From Maylandia zebra (taxonomy: Eukaryota; Chordata; Actinopteri; Cichliformes; Cichlidae), in the NCBI RefSeq assembly GCF_041146795.1, contig NC_135178.1, positions 3,276,344-3,340,343 of the forward strand: a stretch of DNA of 64,000 nucleotides. The letters run 5' to 3'. A program made the translations under genes and the position numbers. The notes beneath the pieces are model-generated. The model had not been told where the DNA came from, made no database searches, and saw only the letters and a program-made list of their open reading frames with translations. Below, one piece after another: positions 46,902-60,190 of this stretch (the first letter of the stretch is position 1; each line of letters starts with the position of its first letter).

Positions 46902-48300
46902 ATTCAGGGGATGCTGTCCTTTAGTCAACTCTGACCTTCGACCTTACAAGAAAAAGAAGAAAAAGAGCAGAGAATAATTTCAAAGATAAAATAAAAGTAG
47001 TAAAATACATTAAATTCTGCTGAGCTTCCATTGTTATTCCTGATTTTTAAAAAAGACAAATGTGAAATTCATAATCAATGAGGGCTATGATCCCTACACA
47101 TGCGACTGAAATGACTGCTGCTGTACTTTTGGGAGCACTAATTATTACAAATAATTGTTATTGCTTTGTGGTTATTATATATGTAGTACATTTCATATAT
47201 TATATCAATATTTTTTTTTAATGAGGTGAAGATACTATACATACATATTCACATCTGGTTTATCAATATTAAATATTATCAATATTTAATGAAATCATTT
47301 GAATGTTATAAAATTATTTCTATAAATTTACTGTGAAAAACATTCTGAAGCCACACATCTGATTTAAATGGGATTATTAAATACTCGTGTGCTTCCTCCA
47401 TCTTTTTTTTAAGTGTTTTCCTACCATTGTTTTAAAAATAGATCTCATTATATTCACATAAATGCAAGCACATTTCCCTCCATCAGTGTTAATACTGAGT
47501 AAGACTCAAACCTTCCTTGTTTGCCAAGTTCATTAAAAGAGCTACATTCACTGGCTCAACTCCAAACAGCATAGGTCAGTCCTGACCGACAGCAACACAG
47601 TTTAATGTGATATGAGCACTGGTGTTTGTATGTAAATGTATTTGCAGACACTAACAACACTCCATCCTTTCTGTGAAAGTATAAGTGGACCACTTGCAAG
47701 CACAGATTGGTAAACTGTTAAATGCAGACTGAGTTATCTCAAATAACTTATTTTTATGATGAGATGTCTGTTTGCCTGCGTCAGGCTGGCGACCTGTCCA
47801 GGGTGTACCCCGTCTCTTGCCCTATAGTAGCTGGGATAGGCTCCAGGCCCCCCGGGACCCTGATAAGGATAAGTTGAAGAGAATGGATGGATGTTCACGG
47901 CGTACACAGAACAAATCTTGCTGACACGGATAATGTACAGATTTCACCCTTGGCATTCCCATGAGGTTGAGTAGTGTCCTAAAATCCAAAACATTCCCTT
48001 TAGTTCATGCATGTTGATACATGAAATATCTTTGCCACTAGGCTAGGAGAAAATGTGGTATGTCATTGATCCGATTACAAAGTCAGAGCAAATATCTAGA
48101 CAGTGATTGTGTAATACAGCTAAACATTTAATGTCATTTTATTAGGAAAAATTAGATTTTACATCAAAGTAAAATATGTTTCTCCATTCTTTCTTTTTTA
48201 ATTGAAGTGGCAACCCCCCTTCTGATCTCTCTGGATAGATTACCCCTTCATAACAATGTAGGGCTGAATCCAGCCAGCATGTTTGGGCCAAAAATTCAAA
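46902..48300. other. Intergenic, with an L2-type LINE tail
   Basis: 47,780-47,894 is a sense L2-type 3' piece (GGCTGGCGACCTGTCCAGGG, AGCTGGGATAGGCTCCAGGC). The rest shows no gene or repeat I can name. Confidence 0.6.
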
Positions 48301-48306
48301 TTTATT
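48301..48306 (-). terminator. Candidate FGF poly(A) signal
   Basis: The minus strand reads AATAAA 465 bp past the FGF stop. Another AATAAA lies at 48,138-48,143. Confidence 0.4.
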
Positions 48307-48770
48307 TTAAATCTAACTGTCCAACTGTCTCCAATATGACCTTATTGGAACTCTTTGTTTGTTACCTGCTGCTTTAAAAATGTTTCCTTGTGGTATGAAT
48401 GGTAGTATTGTGTCGACCCACTGGGATATAAAGAAAAACATCCTTTAAAGCACAACTGAATGTATTTTATGATTGATTTGAAATGTGAAAGTGTAGTATC
48501 TAATGGTGTCGTGGGCTGTTTCATAGGCTTCCTCAGATTTCTTGCTAGCCACCCTATGCATCGTGTCACTTCATCCCTCAACACTCGCACAGACGTAATA
48601 GACAATTTAATACAATCCACTTGCTTTACTCTCTTTCAGTATTTACAGCAATATTATGGCATCTAAGGTATTTTTCACTTGTCAAAAAATATACAAAAAT
48701 AAAGTTGCATCTGTTTCTTCCCATGTCACAACTGTCATCAGTCCATCACTTTTGCTGCGCCTAGGAAGAG

Positions 48771-51700
48771 CTAGGTGATTTTCCTGTTCCGCTTCGCTCT
48801 ACGTGTGGACGGAAATCTGATGAACTCAAATGGTTTACTTTGGTCCGTGTTGGGGAAGGGAGGTAATCCTGTGTGCAGCCTCTTGATGAAATGGACCTCT
48901 CTCTGATTCTCCCTCGTTCTGGAGGCTTTCATGGGCCTCCCTTTCCGGGTGAAAGCCACATACCAGCCCTCATACTTGGCATTCTGGAAGGCTGTGTAAT
49001 TGTTCTCCAGTACAATCTCAGTGAAGATACAATCTTTGCTCCGGCCATTTGGCTGTGTGAGAAGACAGAAAGGTTTCTTGTGTTACACCTGGACAAAAAC
49101 TGATTCATCTATATATAAAATTATTGCCTGAACTCATGGAATAAATGGCTTTATACAGTGTCAAAAAATGTCAGTGCAAACAGCTTAAAATAAGACTAAC
49201 ATTTGGAAGACAAAACCAAATTCTGATATAAATGAGATGCTGAGAGAACGAGCAATAACCCAGAACAATAACCCTTCTTATTTCAGTTTACTCAACAGTG
49301 AGCTTCTGCTGACTCACTTATGCAAATAGCTTCTGATGTGTGTCAGGTAGAATTATTATTTTCTTTCTTCACTAATTGCAAAAACAAAACGTATTCAGAT
49401 TGCCTAAGGTGAGGGTTAGGGCTGGAACTGGCTGGAGCCTTTATGACTTGTATTCATGGATTTCAGTTGGAATTATTGTTCTATTTGTTCCCTTATTGCC
49501 AAGATTTGGAAGAAAAATGGAAAACCAAAACGTTCATATTATCATTGCCTACGATTAGTTAGGGTTAAAGTTGTGATCGTCAATGATAACGACTTAAGCC
49601 TCACATGGTTAAATGCTGGCAAATATTGTTACCTTTGCACAGAGATGTGCTAGCTGTCTTTATGCTGCGCTAAGCTTCTGATTTTAGATTATGTTAAAAC
49701 AGTTGATAGGTATCAAATTAAAAATGTAATCACCCCTTTCCCCAATGATCAAAGGAAACTAATGTGATTTAATCATTTGTTGTCATCTTCTGATATGTTG
49801 ATAACAGGTACAATCTATAATACTAGAAAAATGTAACAGAAAATGTGTGATGGTTACATTCAAGTTTGTTGCAACTTTGTACACAGAATTATTGAAAAGA
49901 ACTGTTCTTTTTATCTTCACCTACAGACTGTGTCACTGAACTTCTTATCTCTGTACAGATATCACAGCAGCCACAATTTCAACACCTCTGAATCGTGATG
50001 AGAACGAGATTTATGACTTGTCATGTCAGCCAGATATGTGATTCCATCTTTTCCATTTCCGTGAAGGAAGTGGAGAGTTGACTTATGACCAAACACACAG
50101 GGTGTGCATGATGGGAGGGTACTTCCCCCAGTCATTGTCAACCATGGCCAATAGGACTGAGTGATATCACTCAGTCCTGAGAGGATCCCTTTTTTCCAGT
50201 ACTACATCATGTCCTGAAGTGACTGACAAGGTATGAGAATTCAGTAACAATGGACTGGAGCTTTAGCATCTGAGCTACAGTGTATGTTTTATTGGATATG
50301 CAGTGTGTTAAAGTAAAGTCTGTATTTCCTCTGAGGAAAAGTTTTCTCATCAGTGGTAAGTTTTCTTATGGGAAGATGGTTACGCTAACTTTACATGCTA
50401 CAGACGGAACAATAGCACTGATGTGTTCTACCTGATGTGTTCATTTTCAAGATGTTCAAGGTGTTCATTTTGCCTTAACCTCTCAGTATCCACCAGCATC
50501 CACCAGATCATTGGGAACCTAGGGTTACAGTTAGGGTTAGGAGTGGGGTTTGCGTTCAGTTAATATCTACCCCAAATAAAAGTTTTGGAAAAAAAATATA
50601 TATACTGCATTGGCAAAGTGTGCTTCATTTAAAATATAAAATATTGTAGTTTCTGAAAACCTTCCTGTTTAGAGTGTAGCTAAAACAAAACCCAACACTA
50701 ACCCTAGATGGGTTGACCTGGTGGATGTCTACTATAACACAGTTTGACTGCTTTTTTGTTTCTTTATTTCTTTTTGCTTCACCACATTTGTCCCCTACTT
50801 TGCTCACTAAAGTCAGCATAGGTGTAGTTTCTGTGTTAACACATACTCCTCAACACATACCTTTCCAACAAGCTTCCCCTTCCGGTTCATACAGAGGTAG
50901 CGCCCACTTTCTGCACCTCTTATCCTAACTCGACTGCCAAAGGTGTCTGTCTCAACAAACAGGCGAGCTGCGGGAAAGACACAAGACTGTCAGGGGGCTG
51001 AAGACAAAAGGAGCCTAGGACACAGCCACAGACTCACTTTTGTCTTGTGTGTGTAATAAGTCATGTACAAAATGTCTTTATGGGAATCAGGTATTATTGA
51101 AAACACACAGTGACACTGAAATATAAAGCCCAATTTCTGCTGTACCATGTATGACCAGCATTTAGTGTCTGCTATTCACTACAGATATAAAACCTGCAGG
51201 GATAATGAGTTAATGCTGTTAGTATAAGAATCTGCACTTCTTTGCTCTGTGGACTCTGTTGAGCTGAAACTCCTTAGTGATAACAACCTGATGAAAGTCA
51301 AAACACCAACTGATTAAACAAATGTTATGTCTGGTCATTAAAGACCTAGATCTTGCAAGCTGAATATACATTCTCACTTATTATTCTGCAGTTAATCATG
51401 GCCATTACAACAGTCTTGTGTATTGGGACTACAGAAACAAAGGGCTTGTCCTAATCAGCCACTAAATTCATCAGACGATGGTTTCATGGATGCAGCAGGG
51501 AGGCTGAATTAACATACAGGACTGAAAACACCTCAAAGTGGGAGGGACGGGCAGGCTGGATGTGAAACTGCTGGCTTTGCCTGAGGACATCAGTGCCCAG
51601 CAGGGGCTAAATAGCTGCGCTGTGGGGAACCACAAAACTCCAGATTGTCACTAATTCCTCGGAAGAGTCTCTTTAACAAGGCATTGTCACTGATTGCAGA

Positions 51701-52285
51701 CTAGTGTACTGCATTCTGCCAAACTATGCAAAACCCTTAACCTCTTAACCTCCACCAAGTCATTTGTGACTTATTGGGACAGGAGTACGGTTTCGGTTCA
51801 GCTGACGTCTCAGTGGATTTCAACTGAATCTCTACTGAATATAGAATTTTCTCCTATTTGGAAGATCGAAATGTTAAAGCTTTTAACAGAAAAATATGTA
51901 TGACACTTTATTAACATGTTCAGCTACTTTGTGGAAAATGGCCCTTTTTTAGTATGTGGCTAGCATCATTTTGTGCCTTTTGATAATGCAACTATTACAA
52001 TATATAGAAATCTTGGAATGAACAAACTTCTTCAATTGGATTTTGGAAAAATAAATTAATACTCAAAGCCTACTGATGATATCCATGATTTTTAAATATC
52101 AAATATATTGTGAATGTAATACACATTTGAGATATGGTAAATAAGTATGCAATTGCTCTTTTCAAGGTTTCTGTACAGGTATAGTTACATAGTCACAAAA
52201 TGTACTATCATTATTATCATTATTATTGTTATTATTATTACTGTTATTATTCTTATTATTATTGTTGTTGTTGTTGTTATTATTA

Positions 52286-52325
<40 letters not shown>

Positions 52326-53251
52326 TCCTAAGGAAACATTAATAATAATATCAGTATTATTTTACATGAATATTCAGCCATAATATTAATGTAGAGAAAA
52401 GTTCATATTGTGGCAGCTCTATTCAAAATAAAAATACAATCCGGTGGTGAGTCTGTCAATATAAATGTATTAAATTATATCTAAATGTATAAAACCAGTT
52501 TGTGATCATTACATATTTATCCCGACACGTTTTAAATGATGTTAATTGCCCAAATGTTAACTGTACTTCACAGTATGCGTGTTTGAACAAAAATGTACCT
52601 TTACATTAAGAAAAAGAAGAACATAAAACAAATCAGTTGAAAATCTTTTTCACGTAAATGTTTTTGTATTATTTTTTCGAGGGATGGGCTGCTGGAAAGA
52701 AAATTGACAACTTAATGCTTTCTCATGAAATATCTACCGGTAGGCCTTAGTGATCGTAATCCTTGGTTATTCTTAAAGTAACTTGTTAGCTCTTACCGTA
52801 CAGATTTCCATCCTCGGCGGTGGCGGTGACCCTTTTGCCGTGAATCTGGACGTGTTTCCCGCTAGTGCGACTGTAGAGCTGGTAAACTCTGACCTGTCTT
52901 CGGCTGAGCTGGTCCGTCACTGCGCCCTGCGTCCTCACATACTGGTTAAAATTAGGAGACGGGTGATTCTCCCCCTTTTTTATGCAAAGGGAAAAATGAA
53001 ATACATAATGTTGTCTTTCTAATCTGGGATAAAGAAACGATAGCCAATTTTAGAAGCACCAAAATACGTCAGATTTTTTCACAAATGAATAGGCTATTCT
53101 TTTGCACACTAACATCGGCACTCATATTCAAATGTCGTTTGGATCGTAGCCTTGTAATTGTTCCTTCTTTCAGCTATTCCTTATTGTTAACAGGTTTAAG
53201 TTTTAGTGGCTTACCTGAGCCTGACACCACAGCACGAAAAAATGAAACGAT
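48771..53251 (-). CDS. fgf17: Fibroblast growth factor of the FGF8/17/18/24 subfamily, fgf17-like
   Basis: Secreted heparin-binding ligand for FGF receptors. Exons in order: 53,215-53,251; 52,797-52,974; 50,861-50,967 (107 nt); 48,771-49,052. Phases join cleanly to give 200 residues. The first exon gives a hydrophobic signal remnant [11 protein letters not shown], then [13 protein letters not shown], which is very close to human FGF17. Core motifs are [47 protein letters not shown] and [20 protein letters not shown] with an N-glycosylation site at NYT. The C-terminus is basic (TRRAKRNRK). The initiating exon should lie upstream on the minus strand and end in phase 2; I could not place it. Fish fgf24 or fgf8-type paralogues are alternatives. 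Confidence 0.85.
50153..50178. repeat. 26-bp perfect palindrome in the last FGF intron
   Basis: AGGACTGAGTGAT followed directly by its reverse complement ATCACTCAGTCCT, no loop. It lies in the intron between FGF exons at 49,052 and 50,861. No other feature explains it. Confidence 0.9.
50968..52796. other. FGF intron with ATT microsatellite
   Basis: 52,197-52,328 is an ATT/TTG-rich triplet repeat, mostly (ATT)n. The rest of the 1.8-kb intron has no gene or transposon that I recognise. Confidence 0.8.
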
Positions 53252-55219
53252 CTGCAGGAGTAACAAAAAATGAATGAGCAACAAAGAAGTGATTTTTTTG
53301 TGGCTATCATACAATCAGAGTGTGTGGCCCGCTTACATGTAAATACAGTGTTGGTTTATTCCATACATTCTCTCTCTTATTTTAACCGGTCAAGGAGCAG
53401 AGTTCTTTCGGCAGTAAATCCCAGAAGGATGCGGTAAATAAATCCAAGCGTTCCCACAGTGTCGCATATGCACTCCTGACCTGTCCATCCACACCGACAA
53501 AGTCTGCAGCAGTTATTTCCTGTCACATTTATCAGAAAACTGATCCAGCTGATTGGGTAGTGAAAAATTCTTCGAAACATCAAAAGCGGACGCATCCATT
53601 ATAAAGCAGAAAGGCTGTAATGCTGCTCTTTACATGACTAGGATGGAAACGTGAGGGGATCCCCAGCTCGCTGCGCTGCTGCTTGGTTTGATTCCAGCTT
53701 TTGAAAAGCCCTCTGTGTCACTGGGACCCGGCTACTCACTGGTTAAATGGTGAAAGGCTCAAGTCCCTCCTTGAAATCTTGTGGGTGGGGACAGCAGCGG
53801 GACCAATAATTTACAGTTTGTCAGAAGTGCTAAGACAGATTTCTCGAAACTTTCTGAGCTTTTCTTGAAACTGTAAATGCAAAATACAGTTTTCACAGCA
53901 CATTTGCATCACACACAGTTTCAGTACAACGAAAAACACGTTTGCCCCGAACAAAGGTTCAGTCAGCCTGTTTGTTGCAGATGTTGATGATTACGCTTCA
54001 ATTCTTTAAAAATACCCACAGGATCTATTTTTCAATTTACCCCTGCAATTCACTGCTGTCGTGGATTAGTGATATATAAATAACTGAAGCGAATACTGCT
54101 GTCAGTGTTGTGTTTAAGAAATGACATCTGTGCTTTAGTTATTTAACTTGTCCTTCCAGAGGGAAACACCTGGGACAGGTCGCCTGTCTGTCAGGGTTTA
54201 ATCTACTTTCAACATTAATTACAGCACTGTGTTTGAAAATGAGAAGCCTATTAGCAATTTATGGGAAATGTTGGGAGGTGTTAATGAAACTACAGCAACC
54301 TCCCACAACACTTCTGCTTGTGTTACCTGGTCACACTTTGGGCTCATGTAGAGCAAATCATTTAGACAAAAAGTGTGTTTTTTCTTCACATGAGCAATCA
54401 GCATCCCGAGAGAAGCTCCCGAGCTGCGCTAACAGTGGAGTTCAGAACAGCCTTTTCTTAATCCGGCCAAAACAGTGTAAGAAATCTACGCAAGCCAATT
54501 TTGGATGTTGTCCTTAGGTTTTTTTTTCTGTTCCGATTTAATGTTGAAAACCACTCTAGTTTGTAAAAGCTCTCTGTTCAAGATAAACGACCTTTTGTTT
54601 TCCTACCCCACATAAAGCTTTATAACGTGAAAACAGGAGTGCAACTGGACACAATACCAGTGCAAGATTGTTGAAACCCAGCAGATAAACATCAGTCACC
54701 AGCTCTGCTATGTTTGCTACAAGTGTGAGACGGACAGCACATGAGTTTTCTGAAAAAATAGCAGTTTCTGCCTTACCTGAAGGCTCTTCCTGGAGCACTC
54801 ACCTCACTTACTCAACTGCCTGCAGCATTCTCTCCACCTGTGGAAAAGCAGACCAGTCACCTCTTCCTCAGGAGTCCAAGTAAGCTACCTCACTTTCACT
54901 CACTAATTGGACTTTCCTTACAGAACTTATTTGGACTTCTCAGAACTAATAGCTCTCTGTTCACCCAGAGTCACACCTGTCATGTTCATATCAGCTAAGA
55001 AGAGTCACCTCCGTCCTTGCTGCCTAAGTTCAGCCCATGTGGCCCATTAAAAAAAAGTGGTTTGGGGTTCAGTGGTTGAAGCATTGATCTTCCACTCAGC
55101 AGATGCCCAGTAGACATTAAAGCAATAGTCAGTGGTTTTGAGACTGCATACTGGCCTCTGTGTTCCCGTATTACATTCCCTATGGGCTGTTTTAACTGCA
55201 TGCAATCAACCTATGGTCA
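53252..55219. other. Upstream flank of the FGF gene
   Basis: It should contain the missing first FGF coding exon and promoter. The minus-strand frame at 53,377-53,595 starts MRPLLMFRR in a plausible place, but no donor with the needed phase was found, so I do not call it. No repeat was recognised. Confidence 0.4.
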
Positions 55220-56160
55220 GATACACGATATTGCCAAAGGTAGTCTCTTTCCCATGTAAATCACTGAATTCGAGAGTTCCAATCCTTTCCATGGCCACAG
55301 GTGTATAAAATCAGTGACCTAGTCATGCAGACTGCTGCTACAAACATTTGTGAAAGAACGAGTCTCTCTCAGGAGCCCCCTGGGGAACAAGTCCAGTCAT
55401 GAAAAGGCCTCGCTACTAAATATTCCACAGTCAACTTTTAATGGTACTATAACTATGTGAAAGCGACTGGTAATGACAGAAACTCAGACAAGAAGTGGTA
55501 GGGCTGAATAAAATCACTTAGTGTGGTCGGTGGATGCTGAGGCAGAAGGTCTTCATCTTTCTGCATAGTCAATTGTTACAGACCTCCCCACCTCATGTGG
55601 CCTTCGGATTAGCTCAAGAGCAGCGCATGGAGAGCTGCATCCAAACCTTATATCACTGAGCACAATGCAAATCCAGGGATACAGTGGTGTAAAGCACATC
55701 TCCACTGGACTGTAGGTGTAGACGGGTTCTCTGGAGCGATTAATCACGCTTCTCCATCTGGCAATCTGACGGATGAGTCTGATCTGCGGTTGTTTTTCAG
55801 GAGTTGGGCTCAGATCCTTAACTCCAGTGAAAGAAACTCTTAATGCTTCAGCATACCAAGACAGCTCTGGACAATTTCATATTCCCAACTTTCTGGGAAC
55901 AGTTTTGGCATGAACGTTACGGTTCCAATCTGACCGTGCACTAGCGCACAAAGCAAGGGCCATAAAAGCATGAATGAGCGAGTTTGGTGTGAAAGAACTA
56001 GACTGGCCTACAGAGAGTCATGAGCTCAAACAGATGGAATACATTTGGGGTGAATTAGTATCATCAGTATCTGACCTCAGCTGACCTGGAAACTTCTGTC
56101 CAGGTACCCTCTCCTCCAACAAAATGGGAAACCCCGAACAAACCTTAATTCTGTGTTGCG
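55220..56160 (+). pseudogene. Decayed Tc1-like transposon
   Basis: It begins with ATATTGCCAAAGGTAGTCTC and GGCCACAGGTGTATAAAATC, the left end and leader of a common fish Tc1-like family. Translated pieces, interrupted by many stops, include LLNIPQSTFNGTI, TETQTRSGRAE, SGVKHISTGL, RFQSDRALAHKARAIKA and ELDWPTESHELKQMEYIWGE. These follow the order of Tc1 transposase (helix-turn-helix region to the second and third catalytic blocks). It is long inactive. Confidence 0.75.
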
Positions 56161-56218
56161 TTGTCAGGATTTAGAAATTTGATTTAGAGCAGTAAAATGT
56201 TACCTGCACGCAAAATGC

Positions 56219-56450
56219 TCAAAAACAATAAACAACAAGATGAAAACAGAAAATCAAACAGAAATGAAAAAAGACGAATGAGACAAAATGAAAGAGAAAA
56301 TAAAGGAAGGTAAAAAAGAGGAGCCAGAAAGGACAAGGAAAAGAAAGATGATGGGGAGAATTAGAACAGGGGAATATGAGAGGTGAATAGGAACGAGAGA
56401 AAAGGTAGAGAAGAAAAATGATCAAAGAAGATCTGAGAAGACAGCAGAGC
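56219..56450 (+). repeat. Purine-rich tract
   Basis: Over 80 percent A/G by eye, with repeats of AAAATGAAAGAGAAAATAAAG type. An opposite-strand open frame of 107 codons across it is a composition effect. Confidence 0.7.
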
Positions 56451-59137
56451 TGGTAGATGGGCGTGTATTTTGTTAGCTGCTGGGTCCAGATGAGGTGTAT
56501 TTTGTGAACAACAGTGTAACATGAAGCTTCAAGTGCCTTCACGTCTTGGCCTTCTCACGTTCTCTTGACCTCACTACTACAATCATCCCCACCGAGGGCA
56601 ATAAAGCAGTAAAATGCAGCAGTTAGGCATCTCTGACATGTTGATCTGTTTTTAACTGCTTGACAGGAGTCACTGTTACTGACTGCTGATGTCACCTTTA
56701 CTGTAAGCCCATCAACTCATCCATCAGTTCTCCTCTAGTGGAACAACAATTAGTATTGTCTTAGTAAGAAAACACACACTTAGTAATGTGAGTGATGATT
56801 TAACAGCATGATGCAGGCTGCAGCAAGTGTGTTTTTGTTTGCCTGGGGAAATAACTTGGCCCGTGCCAGCTTATAATGCTGCAGTGACAGTTCCACATCA
56901 TCCATGCGATGAGAACGCTCTCTCCGATTCATCGTAAACTGTCTGAAAGAAAAAATAAACTGACAACAAAATTCTTACAAACAGCATAAATTCAGTGACT
57001 GAGTGAATGATTTGTTCATGTGATAAATGAAATGATAAAACCTGGATTTCAGACAATAAGAAAACTAAGACTAGGAAAATTATATTAGAGATTATATGGT
57101 TAGAAATAAAAAGTAAATACAAATATGTGTTTATTATTAACTGTGAAAGAAATACTTTGATCAAACTGGAAGCATCACTGCTTGCCGTGAAACTGCTGAA
57201 CTGCAAATTTCTCAGAAGAAAATTTGTTAGTGTGTCTGTGCAGCGTTCCCTGATTCTCAGGGACATCTGAGGTGAAACGAGTTTGAAATGATTATTTTTC
57301 CAAAATAATTTCTATTAAAAAAATGAAAAGAACTTGGAGCACCATCCCTACAAATTACTTTGGAAACGGTGCACACCAAGGTCGCTGACCTACGCTATAA
57401 CTTAAATAAGTTTTGTGCTCCAAATCAGTGTGTTGAAATTGTGACTTAGCATCCTAAGAATACTGTAGCTATCATGGTTGTTAGGTTGAGGGTATAAGAT
57501 AAATGCCTGACCACTAATCTTTTCCTTAAGCCGAATCTGTGATTGAAATGCATCTTATCTAAAATCCATATACATAGTTGGGGTAGTGAATGGTGCCCTT
57601 TCATTGTATGTTAGTTTTTGGTTTTTATTATAATTTGGTTGAGTTTAGTGATACAAAATCTGGTTAATTTCTTTTATAAAACAGGTTTAGATGTCAAAAA
57701 TTAATGGCTGGGTTTGGATTAAAAAAACAAACAAAAAAACAACAACCTAGTTCTAGTCTTGTTGTAGCCCTGATGAACAATCAATATGTAGCATGAGAAC
57801 AGGTTGGGCATTAGCATTGTGCTGACCATTGCGTACTTGCATTCTGTTTATGGATCCTTACTCATCCCAAATACTTTGTATATCCCAGAAACACTTTTCA
57901 CAAAGTGTCTGTGAAGGTTCTCAGTCATCCAGGTCATCGTAGTCAAAGGAGCTTGTCTATACGTACAAAGATTAAACATTCATAAAGATATTCTGTCAGC
58001 AGGTCTGCAGATTGCATTACCGTCAGTTAAGCTGCTTTATACCAGCTCAGAATATGTTATGGAACTGATTTCAAGACTTTTGGTCCCAGTTAAATTAATG
58101 ACCTACTGGTACCACACAAGGCAGTTATAGTGCTTTAGAGCCTCAGACCTCGGGCCTCAGTGTGTGGACAAGTCTTTATCTCCTTTTCTGACTGCGTGCC
58201 AGCTGTTCCTTTGATGTGCTCTTGATAGTGCCTGACGTTGTTTTTTACGTTGTGAATGGAGATCATTTTTCAAAACAGTTCTAGAGTGGACAAAATTTTC
58301 TTTTTAACAAGTGTGTTGAAAAATCGCATTAAAAAAAAAACTACATACATGTTTGTATAGACAAAACTTAAATCAAGAAAGGGAATAGAGTATTGGCAGT
58401 CAGGGCCACTAAAGCCCTGGAATAACTTAGCAGGAGAAAACCAGGCAGTCTAAGTCAACAATGTATTTCAATCCCACCTTTCGAGGCTGTCTCTTCATTC
58501 ATAGTATTTCAAAGACTCTTAAGCACTGTGCTGCAGCCCACACATGATGCAAAGCTCTGAAGCTGTTCAGATGTTTTTCTAGAGCAAAGCGCTTTTTGTT
58601 TCAATGTTAGTATTTCTTTTGCTCCTGACATTAGCTGACACAAACTGGACTTACTTTACAAGTCACATTAACAATTCACCTCATAGGTAGCATTCTGCAA
58701 GCTTAAGAAACATGACCCACAGTTACACAAGCTAGCAGGAATTATTCTGTACTTGATGTATGATGGCTGTTGCAGGACTTGCTGTCATCACTTTGGAACT
58801 CACTGTTTTCTCGTTGTCAGCAAGATGTTTATGTAATGGGATACAGAATGAAGATTCAGAGGAGATGGCCCTCATGTAGCTTGCCCTGCTCCTCTACATC
58901 GTCAACTTCCAATACATATGTCAAACACATTACTGCAGGGCAGAAGATACAGAAAATATTTAATGCCACATGCAAAAACTCTGTATAATACACCTGCAAG
59001 GCCCTTTATAATTCTTCTTAAATCCCGTTTGTTTTATCTGATAGTTATATCTTATTATTAGTAATAGCAGACAAGTGCTGCAACAAAGGAATACTCCAAA
59101 TCTGGGGTAAATAAGACATTTAATATCTTTATCTTTA
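56451..59137. other. Intergenic, no gene seen
   Basis: A short stretch at about 57,908-57,940 (AAGGTTCTCAGTCATCCAGG) matches 20,229-20,257 in fkbp15 intron 25 and marks a dispersed repeat. Nothing else was recognised. Confidence 0.4.
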
Positions 59138-59215
59138 CCCCCAAACGGTTGATTCTGTTCATCTGGCTGTTTTCAATTGGAGAAATGTTTGGTCACTCAT
59201 CCAAGTGACTTTGGT
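59138..59215 (+). repeat. Half of a short inverted-repeat element
   Basis: Shares GGTTGATTCTGTTC and TCACTCATCCAAGTGACTT with the insert at 36,833-36,979. The right arm is missing. Confidence 0.6.
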
Positions 59216-59439
59216 GTCACCTGGACCTGGTGCACCTAAATGTATAATGAGGGTATGCTGGGAATGCCTAACAAAGGCCGTGGTCCACGAGATCTTCAAC
59301 TCTCACCAAAGCATTTCAGCAGAAGGATCATCATCAGCACCTCTGTTGCTGAGGCTGCTGCACTGAGCGGTGGCTGCAAGGTTGTTGGTGCCTGTCATGG
59401 GGATAACCCTGGAACCAGCTGGTGGACACCAGAGGTTGA

Positions 59440-60190
59440 AGCAAAAACTTGGATCTGGGGGGAGTTCAGTGAGGCTGTGGAAAAAGAATTACAGACTGCC
59501 TTGAAGTGATTCTGGCAAACCCTCGGGGAACACAGGACGGGAAAGCAGTGTTTTACTGACACAGTGTACAGTGTGGTTAGTGCTGCTGATTTCAACCGAG
59601 GACTGAGGGCGGTGGAAGGAATACTTCAAGGACCTCCTTAATCCCACTGACACATCTTCCATAGAGGAGGCAGAGTGTGTGGACGAGGGGGGCGACTCAG
59701 GTTCTCCCCTCACTCTCACCAGACTTGAGAATGTGCTCCAACTATAGGGAAATCACACTCCTCAGCCTCACCATGAAAGTCCATGCCAGGGTGCTGAAAA
59801 GGAGAGTCCATTGGTTTTTCGAATCTCAGATACAGTAGGAACAATTTTTGTTTCACTCTGGTCGCAGGACACATATTTGAGGGTTCATGTGAATTCATTC
59901 AAACAGTCTAAATGTATTTTGTAGACTCGGAGAAGGCATTTGTCCCTTGGAGTATTCTGTGGGAGGTGCATCAAGGGAGTGATGGATCGCCAAGGGTACA
60001 ATTTTTCACAGCCTCCTGCACCTCTTGGGTGAGGTGTTCCTCCATCAGGAGGAGACCCTGGGGCAAACCCTGAAGAGATTATATATCTCGACTGGTCTGA
60101 GAATGCCAAACCCAGCCATTAATGTTGTTCTCCTCGACAAGCTGGGTGAGATGGCTGAGGAGAGGGAGTTCTGGGCTTTTCGGCTTATAT
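59440..60190 (+). pseudogene. Decayed LINE reverse-transcriptase region
   Basis: Pieces such as KTWIWGEFSEAVEKELQTAL, then FWQTL, PTDTSSIEEAE, TEKAFVPWSILWEV and ending MAEEREFWAFRL follow the order of a fish LINE polyprotein from the region before the RT to its C-terminal end. Several large deletions and stops are present. The end resembles the minus-strand fragment at 8,296-8,541. Confidence 0.7.

Noticed and set aside
52147..52383. Ile/Leu/Val-rich 78-codon frame, apparently a membrane peptide
   Set aside because: It is a translation of the ATT microsatellite.
53377..53595. First coding exon of the FGF gene beginning MRPLLMF
   Set aside because: The position is plausible, but no GT donor in phase 2 follows in this frame before the sequence stops resembling a signal peptide.
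56219..56542. 107-codon minus-strand frame rich in Phe, Leu and Ser
   Set aside because: Composition effect of the purine-rich tract on the other strand.
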